DNA of 64,000 nucleotides, taken from positions 3,100,001-3,164,000 of the forward strand of contig NZ_CP115396.1 of assembly GCF_027625995.1 (NCBI RefSeq). Direction: 5' to 3'. The number at the start of each line of letters is the position of its first letter. Position 1 is the first letter of the stretch. The position numbers and the translations under genes are program-made. This document shows positions 24,484 through 32,908 of the stretch, in pieces. The notes under the pieces were generated by a model, which was given only the letters and a program-made list of their open reading frames with translations, searched no databases and was not told the origin of the DNA. The stretch comes from Hymenobacter yonginensis (GTDB lineage Bacteria > Bacteroidota > Bacteroidia > Cytophagales > Hymenobacteraceae).

Positions 24484-25407
24484 ATGGCACTCCTCTCCCG
24501 TTTCTGCTTTTGCCTGGGCTGGCTGCTGCTGGCCGGCTGGCTGCCCGCCACCCGCGTGCAGGCCCAGAATACGCCGCCCCCACCCGACCTACTCGGCGAC
24601 CTGGAGCGCCAAACCACCGACACGCTGCGGCGCGAGCTGGTGGCGGCTACGTTCAAGGGCACACGCATCATCAACGGGCACTCGGTGGAAACGCCGGGCG
24701 GCGGCACGCTGGTGTTCCTGATTTCGCACCGGTTCGGCACGCTCAACAGCGGGGCCTACAACTTCTTCGGCCTCGACCAAGCCACCATCCGGCTGGGGCT
24801 GGAATACGGCGCCACCGACCGCCTGACGGTGGGCATCGGCCGCAGCTCGCTGGACAAAACCTACGATGGTTTCCTGAAATACCAGGCGCTACGCCAGACC
24901 ACCGGCCTGCACGCCATACCGGTCAGTGTCACGCTGTTTGGCAGCTCGGCCCTCACCTCCTTGCGCTACTTCGATGGCCTCGACCACACCCTGCCGCGCC
25001 GGCTCACCTACACGGTGCAGGCGCTGGTGGCACGCCGGTTCAGCCCCGGCTTGTCGGTGCAATTGAGCCCCACCGTGGTGCACCGCAACCTGGTAGACAC
25101 GCGCCGGCAGCACAACGACGTGTACGCGCTGGGCGTGGCGGGCCGCCAGAAGCTCAACAAGCGCACCGCCCTCATGCTGGAATACTACTACCGCCTGCCT
25201 ACAACCGCCGACCCCAGCACCCGCAACGCGCTGGCCGCGGGCTTCGATATCGAAACCGGCGGGCACGTGTTTCAGCTGCACGTCACGAACTCGCAGGGTA
25301 TGATTGAGCGGCATTTCCTGACCCAGACCACCGGCAACTTCTTCGACGGCGACATTTACTTCGGCTTCAACGTGGCCCGCAATTTCACGCTCAAACCCCG
25401 TCTGTAG
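24484..25407 (+). CDS. DUF5777-like outer-membrane beta-barrel protein
   Basis: A 307-residue protein with a signal peptide (residues about 1-28). The mature sequence alternates short amphipathic strands characteristic of an outer-membrane barrel: 'GGGTLVFLISHRFGTLNSGAYNFFGLDQATIRLGLEYGATDRLTVGIGRSS', 'ALVARRFSPGLSVQLSPTVVHRN', ending 'GDIYFGFNVARNFTLKPRL' with a C-terminal aromatic/hydrophobic pattern. These features match DUF5777, often found next to YceI and cytochrome genes in Bacteroidota. Function unknown; probably co-transcribed with the two upstream genes. Confidence 0.85.
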   Translation: MALLSRFCFCLGWLLLAGWLPATRVQAQNTPPPPDLLGDLERQTTDTLRRELVAATFKGTRIINGHSVETPGGGTLVFLISHRFGTLNSGAYNFFGLDQATIRLGLEYGATDRLTVGIGRSSLDKTYDGFLKYQALRQTTGLHAIPVSVTLFGSSALTSLRYFDGLDHTLPRRLTYTVQALVARRFSPGLSVQLSPTVVHRNLVDTRRQHNDVYALGVAGRQKLNKRTALMLEYYYRLPTTADPSTRNALAAGFDIETGGHVFQLHVTNSQGMIERHFLTQTTGNFFDGDIYFGFNVARNFTLKPRL

Positions 25408-25481
25408 CGGGGTATGGCTCCCCAGTCCTGCTCAGAGAGGAAGCCAGGACTGCCCGACGGCTCCGTTGCGCCGCTCGTGGG

Positions 25482-25569
25482 GCCCGGTCAGGGGGCAGAC
25501 GTCCTGACCGGGCTGGAGGCAGCCATTTATCAACGCAAAAGCCCCGAACCAACTGGCTCGGGGCTTTTG
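25482..25569. terminator. Convergent terminator region (two hairpins)
   Basis: A first hairpin pairs GCCCGGTCAGG with CCTGACCGGGC (about 25483-25513). A second pairs CAAAAGCCCCGA with the CGGGGCTTTTG at 25559-25569 and has A- and T-runs for both directions. They separate convergent genes ending at 25407 (+) and 25591 (-). Confidence 0.8.
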
Positions 25570-25590
25570 ATTTCTTCAGGTTGAAGCAGC

Positions 25591-26229
25591 TTAGTGCTGG
25601 GCCGTAATGCCTTCGGCTACTACCTCTTTCACCTCGGGCACCATCCGCTTGAGCAGGTTCTCGATGCCCGACTTCAGTGTAACGGTAGCCGAAGGGCAGC
25701 CCGAGCACGAACCCTGCAGGTTCACGGTCACGATGCCTTCGTGGTAACTTTTGAAGGTGATGTTGCCACCATCCTGCTCCACGGCGGGGCGCACGTAGTT
25801 ATCGAGCAGGTCGATGATTTTCTGGCTGGTCTGCTGGTCGGCTTCCGACGAGTTGGCCGAGCCGCTGGCGGCGGCCTGCTGGGCGGCTTTCTGCTCGGCA
25901 GCGGGGTCGACGGTGAAAATCGGGCCACTGGCTTCCACATACGACTTCAGGAAGGTGCGCAACTCAGGAATGAGCTGGGCCCACTGGTGGTCGGTCGTTT
26001 TGGTGACCGTAACGAAGTTCTGGGCAATGAACACGCGGCCCACATAATCGAAGTTGAAAAGCTCTTGGGCCAGCGGCGAATTGGCCGCGGCTTCGAGGTT
26101 AGGATAGTCCACGCTTACGCCATCAGCCAAGAGCTGGGCGTTGAGCACGAACTTCATGGATTCGGGGTTGGGCGAGGCTTCGGCGTAGATAGAAACCGGG
26201 CCGGCGGGGGCAGTGAGTTGTTCAGCCAT
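25591..26229 (-). CDS. Nfu-type iron-sulfur scaffold protein
   Basis: A 212-residue protein that carries a [4Fe-4S] cluster and delivers it to target proteins. N-terminal Nfu_N domain: 'IYAEASPNPESMKFVLNAQLLADG...LAQELFNFDYVGRVFIAQNFVTVTK'. A linker rich in Ala/Ser follows, then the NifU-like C-terminal domain 'IDLLDNYVRPAVEQDGGNITFKSY...GSCSGCPSATVTLKSGIENLL' with the cluster-binding CxxC. The ATG at 26229 starts 'MAEQLTAPAGP'; a perfect -7 box TACCTTTG lies upstream at 26316-26323 on this strand. Confidence 0.95.
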   Translation of the reverse strand: MAEQLTAPAGPVSIYAEASPNPESMKFVLNAQLLADGVSVDYPNLEAAANSPLAQELFNFDYVGRVFIAQNFVTVTKTTDHQWAQLIPELRTFLKSYVEASGPIFTVDPAAEQKAAQQAAASGSANSSEADQQTSQKIIDLLDNYVRPAVEQDGGNITFKSYHEGIVTVNLQGSCSGCPSATVTLKSGIENLLKRMVPEVKEVVAEGITAQH

Positions 26230-26315
26230 GTTTGAAAGACTTGGAGACAAGCGGGAGAAAGTCGGCCGAATCTGTTCGGCCTGACACGTAAAACCGCGCG
26301 GGGCGGCAATAGTTG

Positions 26316-26323
26316 CAAAGGTA
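26316..26323 (-). promoter_or_regulatory. -7 promoter box of nfu
   Basis: TACCTTTG on the minus strand, perfect TAnnTTTG, 87 bases before the nfu ATG. Confidence 0.5.
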
Positions 26324-26364
26324 GCTAGGAAATGGAGGATGTGGGCTGTGGGCCTCCGTCAGCG

Positions 26365-27681
26365 TTAGGCGCCGGGAGCAGCCGGCGCGCTGCGCAGCAG
26401 CAGGAAGCCCACGGTGCCCGACACAAAGGAGGCGCACAGAATGGCCACCTTGGCCACCGGCTCGCCGGCCGAATGCTCGCCCAGCGCCAGCAGCGTTATA
26501 AACAATGACATCGTGAAGCCAATGCCGCCCAGCACGCCCGCGCCCCACAGGTGCCGCCACGTCACGCCGGCCGGCAGCTCGGCCCAGCCCAGCCGGATAC
26601 TCAGCCACGACAGCGCCCCAATGCCCAGCGGCTTGCCCACCACCAGCCCCAGCAGAATGCCCAGTCCCAGCGGCGAAAGCAGCTGCCCGAACACGCTGCC
26701 ATCAATGATGAGGCTGGTGTTGGCGAAGGCAAATAGCGGGATGATGCCAAAGGCCACCACAGAGTGCAGGCGCTGCTCCAGCTTCTGGGCCGGCGAGCTA
26801 ATGGCATCCGACAGGTACTCCAGCTCCTCGCTGATGATGCGCGGATTGGCTTCGGCCCCGTGCACCTCGTGCTGCAGTATGCCCAGCCGGTCGTTCAGCA
26901 TCAGCAGGATTTCGGGGCGGGCCCGCCCGATGCGCGCCGGAATAGCCAGCGCCAGCAGCACGCCCGCCAGCGTGGCATGAATGCCCGACTGGTGCATGAA
27001 AAACCAGAGCAGCACGCCCAGCGGCAGGTAGATGGCCAGGCTGCGCGCGCCCAGAAAATTCAGGTTTAACAGCAGCGCCCACACGCCCAGCGCCAGCAGC
27101 AGGTAGGTCAGGTCGAGGTTGGTGGTGTAGAAGCCGGCAATAACCAGCACCGCACCCAAATCATCGACGATGGCCAGGGCCGTGAGGAACACCTTGAGGC
27201 CCAGCGGCACGCGCGGCCCCAGCAGCTGCAGCACCGCCAGCGCAAAGGCAATATCGGTAGCCATCGGGATGCCCCAGCCGTTTTGGGTGGGTAGGCCGCG
27301 GTTTACCAGAAAGTAGAGCAGCGCCGGCAGCAGCATGCCGCCCAGCGCCCCCGCAATCGGCAGGGCCGCCTGCCGCCATTCCGACAGCTCGCCCTCCATC
27401 ACCTCTCGCTTGATTTCCAAGCCAACAATCAGGAAGAACACGCTCATCAGCCCGTCGTTGATCCAGTGCGCCAAACTCATGTCGAGCACCACGCCGTTGA
27501 GCGAGAGTTTCAGGTGCTTTTCCCAGATCTGCGGAAAGTAGGCGGCCGGCCCCCAGCTGGTATTGGCCAGCAGCAACGCCAGCGCGGCACTGGCCATCAG
27601 CATAATGCCGCCGGCGGCTTCGCGCCGAAAAAACTCCGTAAAAGGCCGCACTAGCGGACGCACAAGTTGAGGAACAGCCAT
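26365..27681 (-). CDS. nhaA: Na+/H+ antiporter NhaA
   Basis: A 438-residue inner-membrane antiporter exchanging sodium or lithium for protons. It begins 'MAVPQLVRPLVRPFTEFFRREAAGGIMLMASAALALLLANTSWG', the NhaA N-terminus. Family motifs: 'LSLNGVVLDMSLAHWINDGLMSVFFLIVGLEIKREVMEGELS', 'GWGIPMATDIAFALAVLQLLG' and 'LTALAIVDDLGAVLVIAGFYT', the latter holding the paired Asp residues of the ion-binding site. The ATG at 27681 fits the family; the open frame upstream is non-homologous. Downstream (minus) there is a 135-base gap before nfu. Confidence 0.96.
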   Translation of the reverse strand: MAVPQLVRPLVRPFTEFFRREAAGGIMLMASAALALLLANTSWGPAAYFPQIWEKHLKLSLNGVVLDMSLAHWINDGLMSVFFLIVGLEIKREVMEGELSEWRQAALPIAGALGGMLLPALLYFLVNRGLPTQNGWGIPMATDIAFALAVLQLLGPRVPLGLKVFLTALAIVDDLGAVLVIAGFYTTNLDLTYLLLALGVWALLLNLNFLGARSLAIYLPLGVLLWFFMHQSGIHATLAGVLLALAIPARIGRARPEILLMLNDRLGILQHEVHGAEANPRIISEELEYLSDAISSPAQKLEQRLHSVVAFGIIPLFAFANTSLIIDGSVFGQLLSPLGLGILLGLVVGKPLGIGALSWLSIRLGWAELPAGVTWRHLWGAGVLGGIGFTMSLFITLLALGEHSAGEPVAKVAILCASFVSGTVGFLLLRSAPAAPGA

Positions 27682-27701
27682 AGGCAATGAGCAACGCAAA
27701 A

Positions 27702-27788
27702 GCTGCCGGCGCGGCCAAAAATGACCGCGCCGGCAATGCAGGAAAATACCGAGCCCGGTTGCGGCTTCAGCGTGGATTGCAACCGGGC
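27702..27788. terminator. Two hairpins between aroC and nhaA
   Basis: TGCCGGCGCGG / CCGCGCCGGCA (about 27703-27735) and GCCCGGTTGC / GCAACCGGGC (about 27752-27788). They follow aroC on the minus strand and precede nhaA; the second is the likelier aroC terminator, although its T-run is weak. Confidence 0.55.
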
Positions 27789-27820
27789 CCTTGAATATCG
27801 TTGAGTATAACAGCCGTTGC

Positions 27821-28897
27821 CTACACCCGGTTGGCGCGGGCGCGCAGCAGCATGTCGGCCAGCACGAGGCTGGACATGGCATCCACGATGGGCACGGCAC
27901 GGGGCAGCACGCAGGGATCGTGGCGGCCGCGGCCGGCCAGGCTGATGGCCTCGCCCTGGTCGTTGATGGTGGCCTGGGGCTGCAGAATGGTGGCTACGGG
28001 CTTGAAAGCTACTCTAAAGTAAATGTCCTGCCCGTTGCTGATGCCGCCCTGAATCCCACCCGAATGGTTGGTGCGGGTCCGAACTTGGCCGGTTTCGTCG
28101 GTGTAGAATGGGTCGTTGTGCTCGGAGCCGAACAGCAGTGTGCCGGCAAAGCCGGAGCCGTACTCGAAGCCCTTTACGGCGTTGATGCCCAGCATGGCCC
28201 GGCCCAGCTCGGAATGCAGCTTGTCGAACACCGGCTCGCCGAGGCCGGCCGGCACGCCCGTCAGCACGCCCGTCACGAGGCCGCCTACCGTGTCGTGCCG
28301 GTCGCGGGTCTGGCGGATCAGCTCGGCCATGCGCTCGGCGGTTTCGGGGTGTGGGCAGCGCACCGGGTTGGAGTCGATGAGGCTCAGGTCCAGCTGCTCG
28401 TAGCCCACCGGCACGGCCACCGCCCCCACCTGCGACACGTAGCTTTGCACCCGAATGCCGTGCTGATTCAGAAACTGCTGCGCCACGGCCCCGGCGGCCA
28501 CGCGGGCGGCCGTTTCGCGGGCCGAGCTGCGGCCGCCACCGCGGTAGTCGCGCCGCCCGTACTTCTGGTCGTAGGTGTAGTCGGCGTGCGAAGGGCGGTA
28601 GGCGTGCTCGATGTGCGAGTAGTCGTGGCTGGCCTGGTCCTGGTTGCGGATGTAGAGGCTGATGGGCGTGCCCGTGGTCTGCCCCTGAAAAATGCCCGAC
28701 TGCACTTCCACCCGGTCGGCTTCCTGGCGCGGAGTGGTCAGGTCGCTCTGGCCGGGGCGGCGCCGGTCCAGCGCCGCCTGAATGTCTTCGGTAGCCACCG
28801 CCAGCCCGGCCGGACAGCCGTCAATCACCACCCCAATGCCCGGCCCGTGCGATTCTCCAAACGTGGTAATGCGAAACAGTGAGCCGAAAGAATTCAT
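27821..28897 (-). CDS. aroC: Chorismate synthase
   Basis: A 358-residue enzyme converting 5-enolpyruvylshikimate-3-phosphate to chorismate with reduced FMN, the last step of the shikimate pathway. It begins '[31 protein letters not shown]'. Other signatures: '[19 protein letters not shown]', '[13 protein letters not shown]', '[14 protein letters not shown]', '[17 protein letters not shown]' and '[21 protein letters not shown]'. The ATG at 28897 is the family start; the longer frame begins at a TTG inside the -7 box TACCTTTG (28943-28950). The 5' leader contains the TGATGAGG-type repeats. Confidence 0.97.
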   Translation of the reverse strand: MNSFGSLFRITTFGESHGPGIGVVIDGCPAGLAVATEDIQAALDRRRPGQSDLTTPRQEADRVEVQSGIFQGQTTGTPISLYIRNQDQASHDYSHIEHAYRPSHADYTYDQKYGRRDYRGGGRSSARETAARVAAGAVAQQFLNQHGIRVQSYVSQVGAVAVPVGYEQLDLSLIDSNPVRCPHPETAERMAELIRQTRDRHDTVGGLVTGVLTGVPAGLGEPVFDKLHSELGRAMLGINAVKGFEYGSGFAGTLLFGSEHNDPFYTDETGQVRTRTNHSGGIQGGISNGQDIYFRVAFKPVATILQPQATINDQGEAISLAGRGRHDPCVLPRAVPIVDAMSSLVLADMLLRARANRV

Positions 28898-28906
28898 ATG
28901 GTTTGG

Positions 28907-29135
28907 GGTGATGAGGTGATGAGGTGATGGGGTGACAGGTGACAAAGGTAGCTGTCATGCTGAGCCCGCACAGAACAGCAGCACGCATGAACAGAAAGGT
29001 TGACAGGATTTTCGGGGTGGCAAGACATTCCACAGGTTCAGAGTAACCGTTACCCTCATAATCCCATCACCTCATCACCCCATAACCTCATTACTTCATC
29101 CCCTTTCACCCCATCCCCTTTCACCCCATCACCTC
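28907..29135. repeat. CTCATCACC-type inverted repeat region between batD and aroC
   Basis: The left part (28907-28935) is a run of GGTGATGAGGTGATGA-like units. The right part (about 29064-29135) holds several CCCATCACCTCATCACC-like units in the opposite sense. The same motif occurs before udk (about 16780-16800) and inside hrpB (about 50695-50815). The stop codon of the batD gene (29129-29131) lies within the right copy. No coding capacity in the core. Confidence 0.75.
28943..28950 (-). promoter_or_regulatory. -7 promoter box of aroC
   Basis: TACCTTTG on the minus strand, perfect TAnnTTTG, 45 bases before the aroC start. Confidence 0.55.
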
Positions 29136-30625
29136 TTAGCCTGCCACCAGCCCCAGCCAGCTATGGCCAGCAGCCCGGCCAGGATGTAGGTGGCGTAGCG
29201 GCGCACGTCGCGGTAGGCGTCCAGCGGCTGCAGGCGGTTGCTGGCCTCGAAGAGCACAGCCTGGTAATACGGGTCGTCGGTGCGGGCGCGGAAGGGCAGC
29301 TCGGTCCGGACTGCACCGCGCACAGTGGGGCGCAGCTCCGGCCGCAGCGTATCATAGCGGCCGGTTTCGGGGTCGAAATACACCAGCTGCAGCAGGCTGT
29401 CCAATGGCAGCACACCCGGCTGGCGCGCCACCAGCCGGTAGCGGAACACCTTGCGCCCTCCTACCCGACCAGCCTGCCGGGTCAGCTCCTGCTGCACGTC
29501 GGGGCCATACACTTCCAGGCCGGTCCGGGGCTGCACCACCGGCGCGTTCAGAGCCGCCAGGTTGCCTTCGCCTTCCGCGCCGAACGTGTAGGTGAAGGCC
29601 TGCCCGGTCCGGAACGCAGTCCGGTCGATGGCCTCGCGCAGTTGGTAGCTGCCCACCGCCACTTGGTCGCGCAGCGGGTGGGGCGGCAGCGGCTTCACGG
29701 CAATGGTGCGGGCGGCGGCACGGTAGGTTTTGTAGCCTTCCATCCGGTTGTCGAGGCCCTCAGCCGGCTTTTTGGCCAGGCGGTACTTCACCATCTGCAG
29801 CGCCACTTCCCCAAAAACCAGCGGCTCGCTGTTCAGCGGATAGTACTCGGCTTCGTAGAGCCGGTAGCGCAGAAACGGTTTGCCGCCCATCGTCACCGGC
29901 TCCGGCACAATCTCCTGCTCGTTGAACGACTCCTCCCAAGCCGTGCGCTGCCGCAGCTGGCGCAGAATGCCCGGCAGCTGCCCCGGGAAGTTGTAGAAAT
30001 CCAGCAGGCCCTGATCGGATGGGGTGAGGTAGAAGTAAAGCCCTACGTGCACGCCTTCGCCTACGTACACGCTGGTTTTATCGGGCACAAGGGCCAGAAA
30101 GGCGTTGTCTTTGGGCTCCACGTACTCCTGCGGCTTGGGCTTGCCAAACAGCAGATCCATCAGGCCAATGCCCTGCGGAGCGCTGCCGGCGGGTGGCGGG
30201 GCTGTGGCGGTCGGGGCCTGGCCTACTGTGAGCTTTGCCCCCGCCGAGCGCGCCACCTGCCCATTCACGGTCATCGAAAACGGCTTAATGGTGTACTCGC
30301 CCTCGGCGTAGGCGGCGTAGCGCTGCGTGATAGTCAGCTCGGTGGTGGTGCGGCCCTCTACGATGCGCGTGGTGGTGGTGCTGGACTTGCCGCTTTTCTT
30401 GAATCCCTCCAAGTCGGGGAAGGCCGAATACCGCTCCAGCGGCGCCCCGCTCAGCCGGAAGCTGATGGTGAAATACTCCGTCACCGGAAAAGTGGCACGG
30501 CCCAGCTCCAGCTCCACCCGGACTGCTGACGTGGTAGCGGGCGGACGTACAGGCTGTTGGGCCCAAACCTGCGGACCGGCAATAGTACACAACACCAAGA
30601 GCATCCAGCCCAAAAACCGCATCAT
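29129..30625 (-). CDS. batD: BatD-like (oxygen tolerance) membrane-anchored protein
   Basis: About 498 residues: signal peptide ('FLGWMLLVLCTIAGPQVWAQQ'), an extended beta-rich periplasmic region and one C-terminal transmembrane helix ('YATYILAGLLAIAGWGWWQ'). Seen BatD features: 'VRVELELGRATFPVTEYFTISFRLSG', 'QRYAAYAEGEYTIKPFSMTVNG', 'VPDKTSVYVGEGVHVGLYFYL', 'AFRTGQAFTYTFGAEGEGNLAALNAP'. Bat proteins are linked to aerotolerance and stress in Bacteroides; the role here is inferred. The ATG at 30625 lies 18 bases after the perfect -7 box TAATTTTG (30643-30650), excluding the longer start. The other bat genes are not in the window. Confidence 0.88.
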   Translation of the reverse strand: MMRFLGWMLLVLCTIAGPQVWAQQPVRPPATTSAVRVELELGRATFPVTEYFTISFRLSGAPLERYSAFPDLEGFKKSGKSSTTTTRIVEGRTTTELTITQRYAAYAEGEYTIKPFSMTVNGQVARSAGAKLTVGQAPTATAPPPAGSAPQGIGLMDLLFGKPKPQEYVEPKDNAFLALVPDKTSVYVGEGVHVGLYFYLTPSDQGLLDFYNFPGQLPGILRQLRQRTAWEESFNEQEIVPEPVTMGGKPFLRYRLYEAEYYPLNSEPLVFGEVALQMVKYRLAKKPAEGLDNRMEGYKTYRAAARTIAVKPLPPHPLRDQVAVGSYQLREAIDRTAFRTGQAFTYTFGAEGEGNLAALNAPVVQPRTGLEVYGPDVQQELTRQAGRVGGRKVFRYRLVARQPGVLPLDSLLQLVYFDPETGRYDTLRPELRPTVRGAVRTELPFRARTDDPYYQAVLFEASNRLQPLDAYRDVRRYATYILAGLLAIAGWGWWQAKR

Positions 30626-30642
30626 AGAATCAGCATGAGTTT

Positions 30643-30650
30643 CAAAATTA
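30643..30650 (-). promoter_or_regulatory. -7 promoter box of batD
   Basis: TAATTTTG on the minus strand, perfect TAnnTTTG, immediately upstream of the start at 30625. Confidence 0.6.
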
Positions 30651-30913
30651 CGCCAAAAAGCCTGCATCGTGCTAATGAGCTGATCCTCGCCTCTTTCCCG
30701 ACCCAACCCTAGACTATTCCTGTATTTTTTCTGTACCAACCGTTACGCAATAGGTACAAAATTTCGGCTTCCGACAATCCCTGCTTTGCAAGGCCCCGTA
30801 AGTGCTGTCAAATACCCACCCCTCCTTTATTTCCTCTTTCTAAACAAAAGCGGCTTTGCAGGCTGGCAGGTATTCTATTGCCGAAACTTTCCCTTACCTA
30901 ATCTTCTACCCCC

Positions 30914-31666
30914 ATGTCCAACAACCTCAAAAAAGGTGGCGAAGAGGCTGATTTCACTAAGCCGCTTCACGTTCCTATCAAGCGCCGTTCGTTCTTCATG
31001 TATGCCGGTGCCACTGCCGGTGCTACCGCCCTGCTACTCTCGGGCTGCGACGATGACGAAGATGAAAACAACATCCCCGGCATGGTGAACGTTGGTTCTG
31101 GTAGCGTGGGCGTACTGAACTATGCGTATGCTCTGGAGCAGCTTGAGGCAGCATTCTACACTTCGCTTCGTACAGGCACCTATTACACGGGCCTTGCAGG
31201 CAACAGTGCTGAAAAACAGATCCTTGACGATTTGTATTACCATGAAGTAATTCACCGCGAATTCTTCAAAGCGGCTTTGGGTCGTGACGCTGCCTCTTCT
31301 AAAATCAAAGACAACCTAGAGCCTGATTTCAGCAAGATCAACTTTAACGACCGTACTAGCGTGCTTGGCGCCGCCAAATCCTTTGAGGATCTGGGCGTAG
31401 CAGCTTACAACGGTGCTGGTCGTTTTATCGGTACCGACAACTCCGGCCTCAATTATTTGGTAGCTGCCGGCAAAATCGTATCCGTAGAGGCACGTCACGC
31501 AGCCATCATCCGCGACCTTATTTCGGAAGGCTCATTTATTGATTCCGACGTGGTGAGAACCGGTGAAAATGGCCTGGAAATATCCAAGTCGCCTTCGGAA
31601 GTAGTTGCCGTAGCTAACACTTTCCTGAAGGACGGCTCTAAGCTCAATGTTTCTGGCCTCGTGTAG
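30914..31666 (+). CDS. Tat-exported ferritin-like lipoprotein (copy A1)
   Basis: A 250-residue protein. The N-terminus has a twin-arginine motif 'KRRSFF' and then a hydrophobic stretch ending in the lipobox 'LLLSGC'. The mature part is a four-helix ferritin-like domain (Ferritin_2 / PCC13-62 type): 'VLNYAYALEQLEAAFYTSL', 'YHEVIHREFFKAALG', 'SFEDLGVAAYNGAGRF', 'IVSVEARHAAIIRDLI', with Glu/His residues at metal-ligand-like positions. Homologues in plants are desiccation-related; in bacteria the function is unclear. First member of a pair with the next gene, and paralogous to the gene at 32909. Confidence 0.9.
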   Translation: MSNNLKKGGEEADFTKPLHVPIKRRSFFMYAGATAGATALLLSGCDDDEDENNIPGMVNVGSGSVGVLNYAYALEQLEAAFYTSLRTGTYYTGLAGNSAEKQILDDLYYHEVIHREFFKAALGRDAASSKIKDNLEPDFSKINFNDRTSVLGAAKSFEDLGVAAYNGAGRFIGTDNSGLNYLVAAGKIVSVEARHAAIIRDLISEGSFIDSDVVRTGENGLEISKSPSEVVAVANTFLKDGSKLNVSGLV

Positions 31667-31707
31667 CCCAGCTGCACCCCTCACTCCCATCTAAACTCGC
31701 ATTCACC

Positions 31708-32724
31708 ATGAATTTCTTCCATATCCTTTCCGAAATCGAGAAAACTGATCCTGAAGTTTTCGAACGTTTCGATTCCCGCCGCCAAGTGTTCAAGCACCTG
31801 AGTGGCTTTGGCAAGAAAATGACTGCTGCCGCACTGCCACTGGCTATGGGCGCCATTTTCAACAAAGCATACGGTCAGTCATCCAGTGCCCCCAGCGTAA
31901 ACGACGTGCTCAACTTCGCGTTGAAACTGGAGTATCTGGAAGCCTATTTCTACAATATCGGTCTGTCAGGCGACGGCACTATCGGCAACAACACGACTAC
32001 TGCCGCGCAAACTGCTTTGCGTGCACAGTTTAGCACTACCAATTTGTCGTCGCTGCTGAAAATCCGTACCGATGAAAATAACCACGTAAACTTCTTGCGC
32101 ACAGCTCTTGGCAACAATGCCATTGCTGCACCAGCCGTTTCGCAGTTCGATTTTACGGGTGGTAAAGGCACTAACGCCGGTCCGTTTGCAGGCTTGTTCA
32201 GCAATGCTGCGCTGTTCCTGGCAGTAGCTCAGTCTTTGGAAGACACCGGCGTGCGTGCCTACAAAGGCGGTGCACCCTACTTGGCTTCCAACAAAGACAT
32301 TCTGACGGCTGCCCTCAACATACATTCTGTTGAAGCTCGCCATGCTTCTCGTCTGCGCACTATGCGTCGTGGTGGCCCGCTTAACAACGCTGCTTCCGGC
32401 ACGGCTGGTGCCGGCACTGGTGCTTCGCCGAAAAGCTGGATTTCTGGCACCGATGGTGGCGGCGCTTCGCCAGCTCAAACGGCTCCAATCTATGGTGCTG
32501 GTTCGGCACCCACTTACACGCCTGCTGGTATTACGTTCCCAGCTGAGGATAACGTGACGCAGGGCGCTACCGGCGCCAACCCAGGTGTAAATCTGCAAAC
32601 GGCGCTGGCATCGTTGAATTTCCCGGCAGCTGCTTTCTCGGAAGCCTTCGATGAGCCACTGGACGTACCAACGGTTTCGACCATTGCCCGCACGTTCACT
32701 ATCACTGGTAGCACGCTGTTCTAA
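31708..32724 (+). CDS. Exported ferritin-like protein (copy B1)
   Basis: A 338-residue protein. The N-terminus contains 'SRRQVFKHLSGFGKKMTAAALPLAMG', a Tat-like twin arginine before a hydrophobic segment. The ferritin-like domain shows 'VLNFALKLEYLEAYFYNIG', 'RTDENNHVNFLRTALG', 'AQSLEDTGVRAYKGG' and 'IHSVEARHASRLRTMR'. A Gly/Ala/Pro-rich tail follows from about residue 225, ending in 'EAFDEPLDVPTVSTIARTF'. It lies 41 bases after copy A1 and is followed by a terminator. Codon use is more T-rich than in the paralogue at 33639, consistent with strong expression or different origin. Confidence 0.9.
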   Translation: MNFFHILSEIEKTDPEVFERFDSRRQVFKHLSGFGKKMTAAALPLAMGAIFNKAYGQSSSAPSVNDVLNFALKLEYLEAYFYNIGLSGDGTIGNNTTTAAQTALRAQFSTTNLSSLLKIRTDENNHVNFLRTALGNNAIAAPAVSQFDFTGGKGTNAGPFAGLFSNAALFLAVAQSLEDTGVRAYKGGAPYLASNKDILTAALNIHSVEARHASRLRTMRRGGPLNNAASGTAGAGTGASPKSWISGTDGGGASPAQTAPIYGAGSAPTYTPAGITFPAEDNVTQGATGANPGVNLQTALASLNFPAAAFSEAFDEPLDVPTVSTIARTFTITGSTLF

Positions 32725-32746
32725 GAACGCTAGTGTTTGTTTTTTG

Positions 32747-32784
32747 AAAAGAGGATGGCCTGATAGGCCATCCTCTTTTTGTTT
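32747..32784 (+). terminator. Terminator after the first ferritin-like pair
   Basis: GAGGATGGCC pairs perfectly with GGCCATCCTC, 5-base loop, followed by a T-rich tail. Confidence 0.92.
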
Positions 32785-32850
32785 TAGGACGATGCAACTG
32801 TGTTTATTACCCAGTACTCTTGTTACTAGGGCATCCCATCTTAACAGGCT

Positions 32851-32858
32851 ATCTTTGT
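32851..32858 (+). promoter_or_regulatory. -7 promoter box of the second ferritin-like pair
   Basis: TATCTTTG, perfect TAnnTTTG, 50 bases before the ATG at 32909 and just after the terminator of the first pair, so the two pairs are separate transcription units. Confidence 0.6.
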
Positions 32859-32908
32859 TGGGTTGGAACCGAGCTATTTTTTGTTCTGGTACCGCCCGAC
32901 CTTTTCTT

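Noticed and set aside
29000-30529. 509-residue + strand open frame
   Set aside because: Antisense to the batD gene and starting in the repeat region; no recognisable domain.
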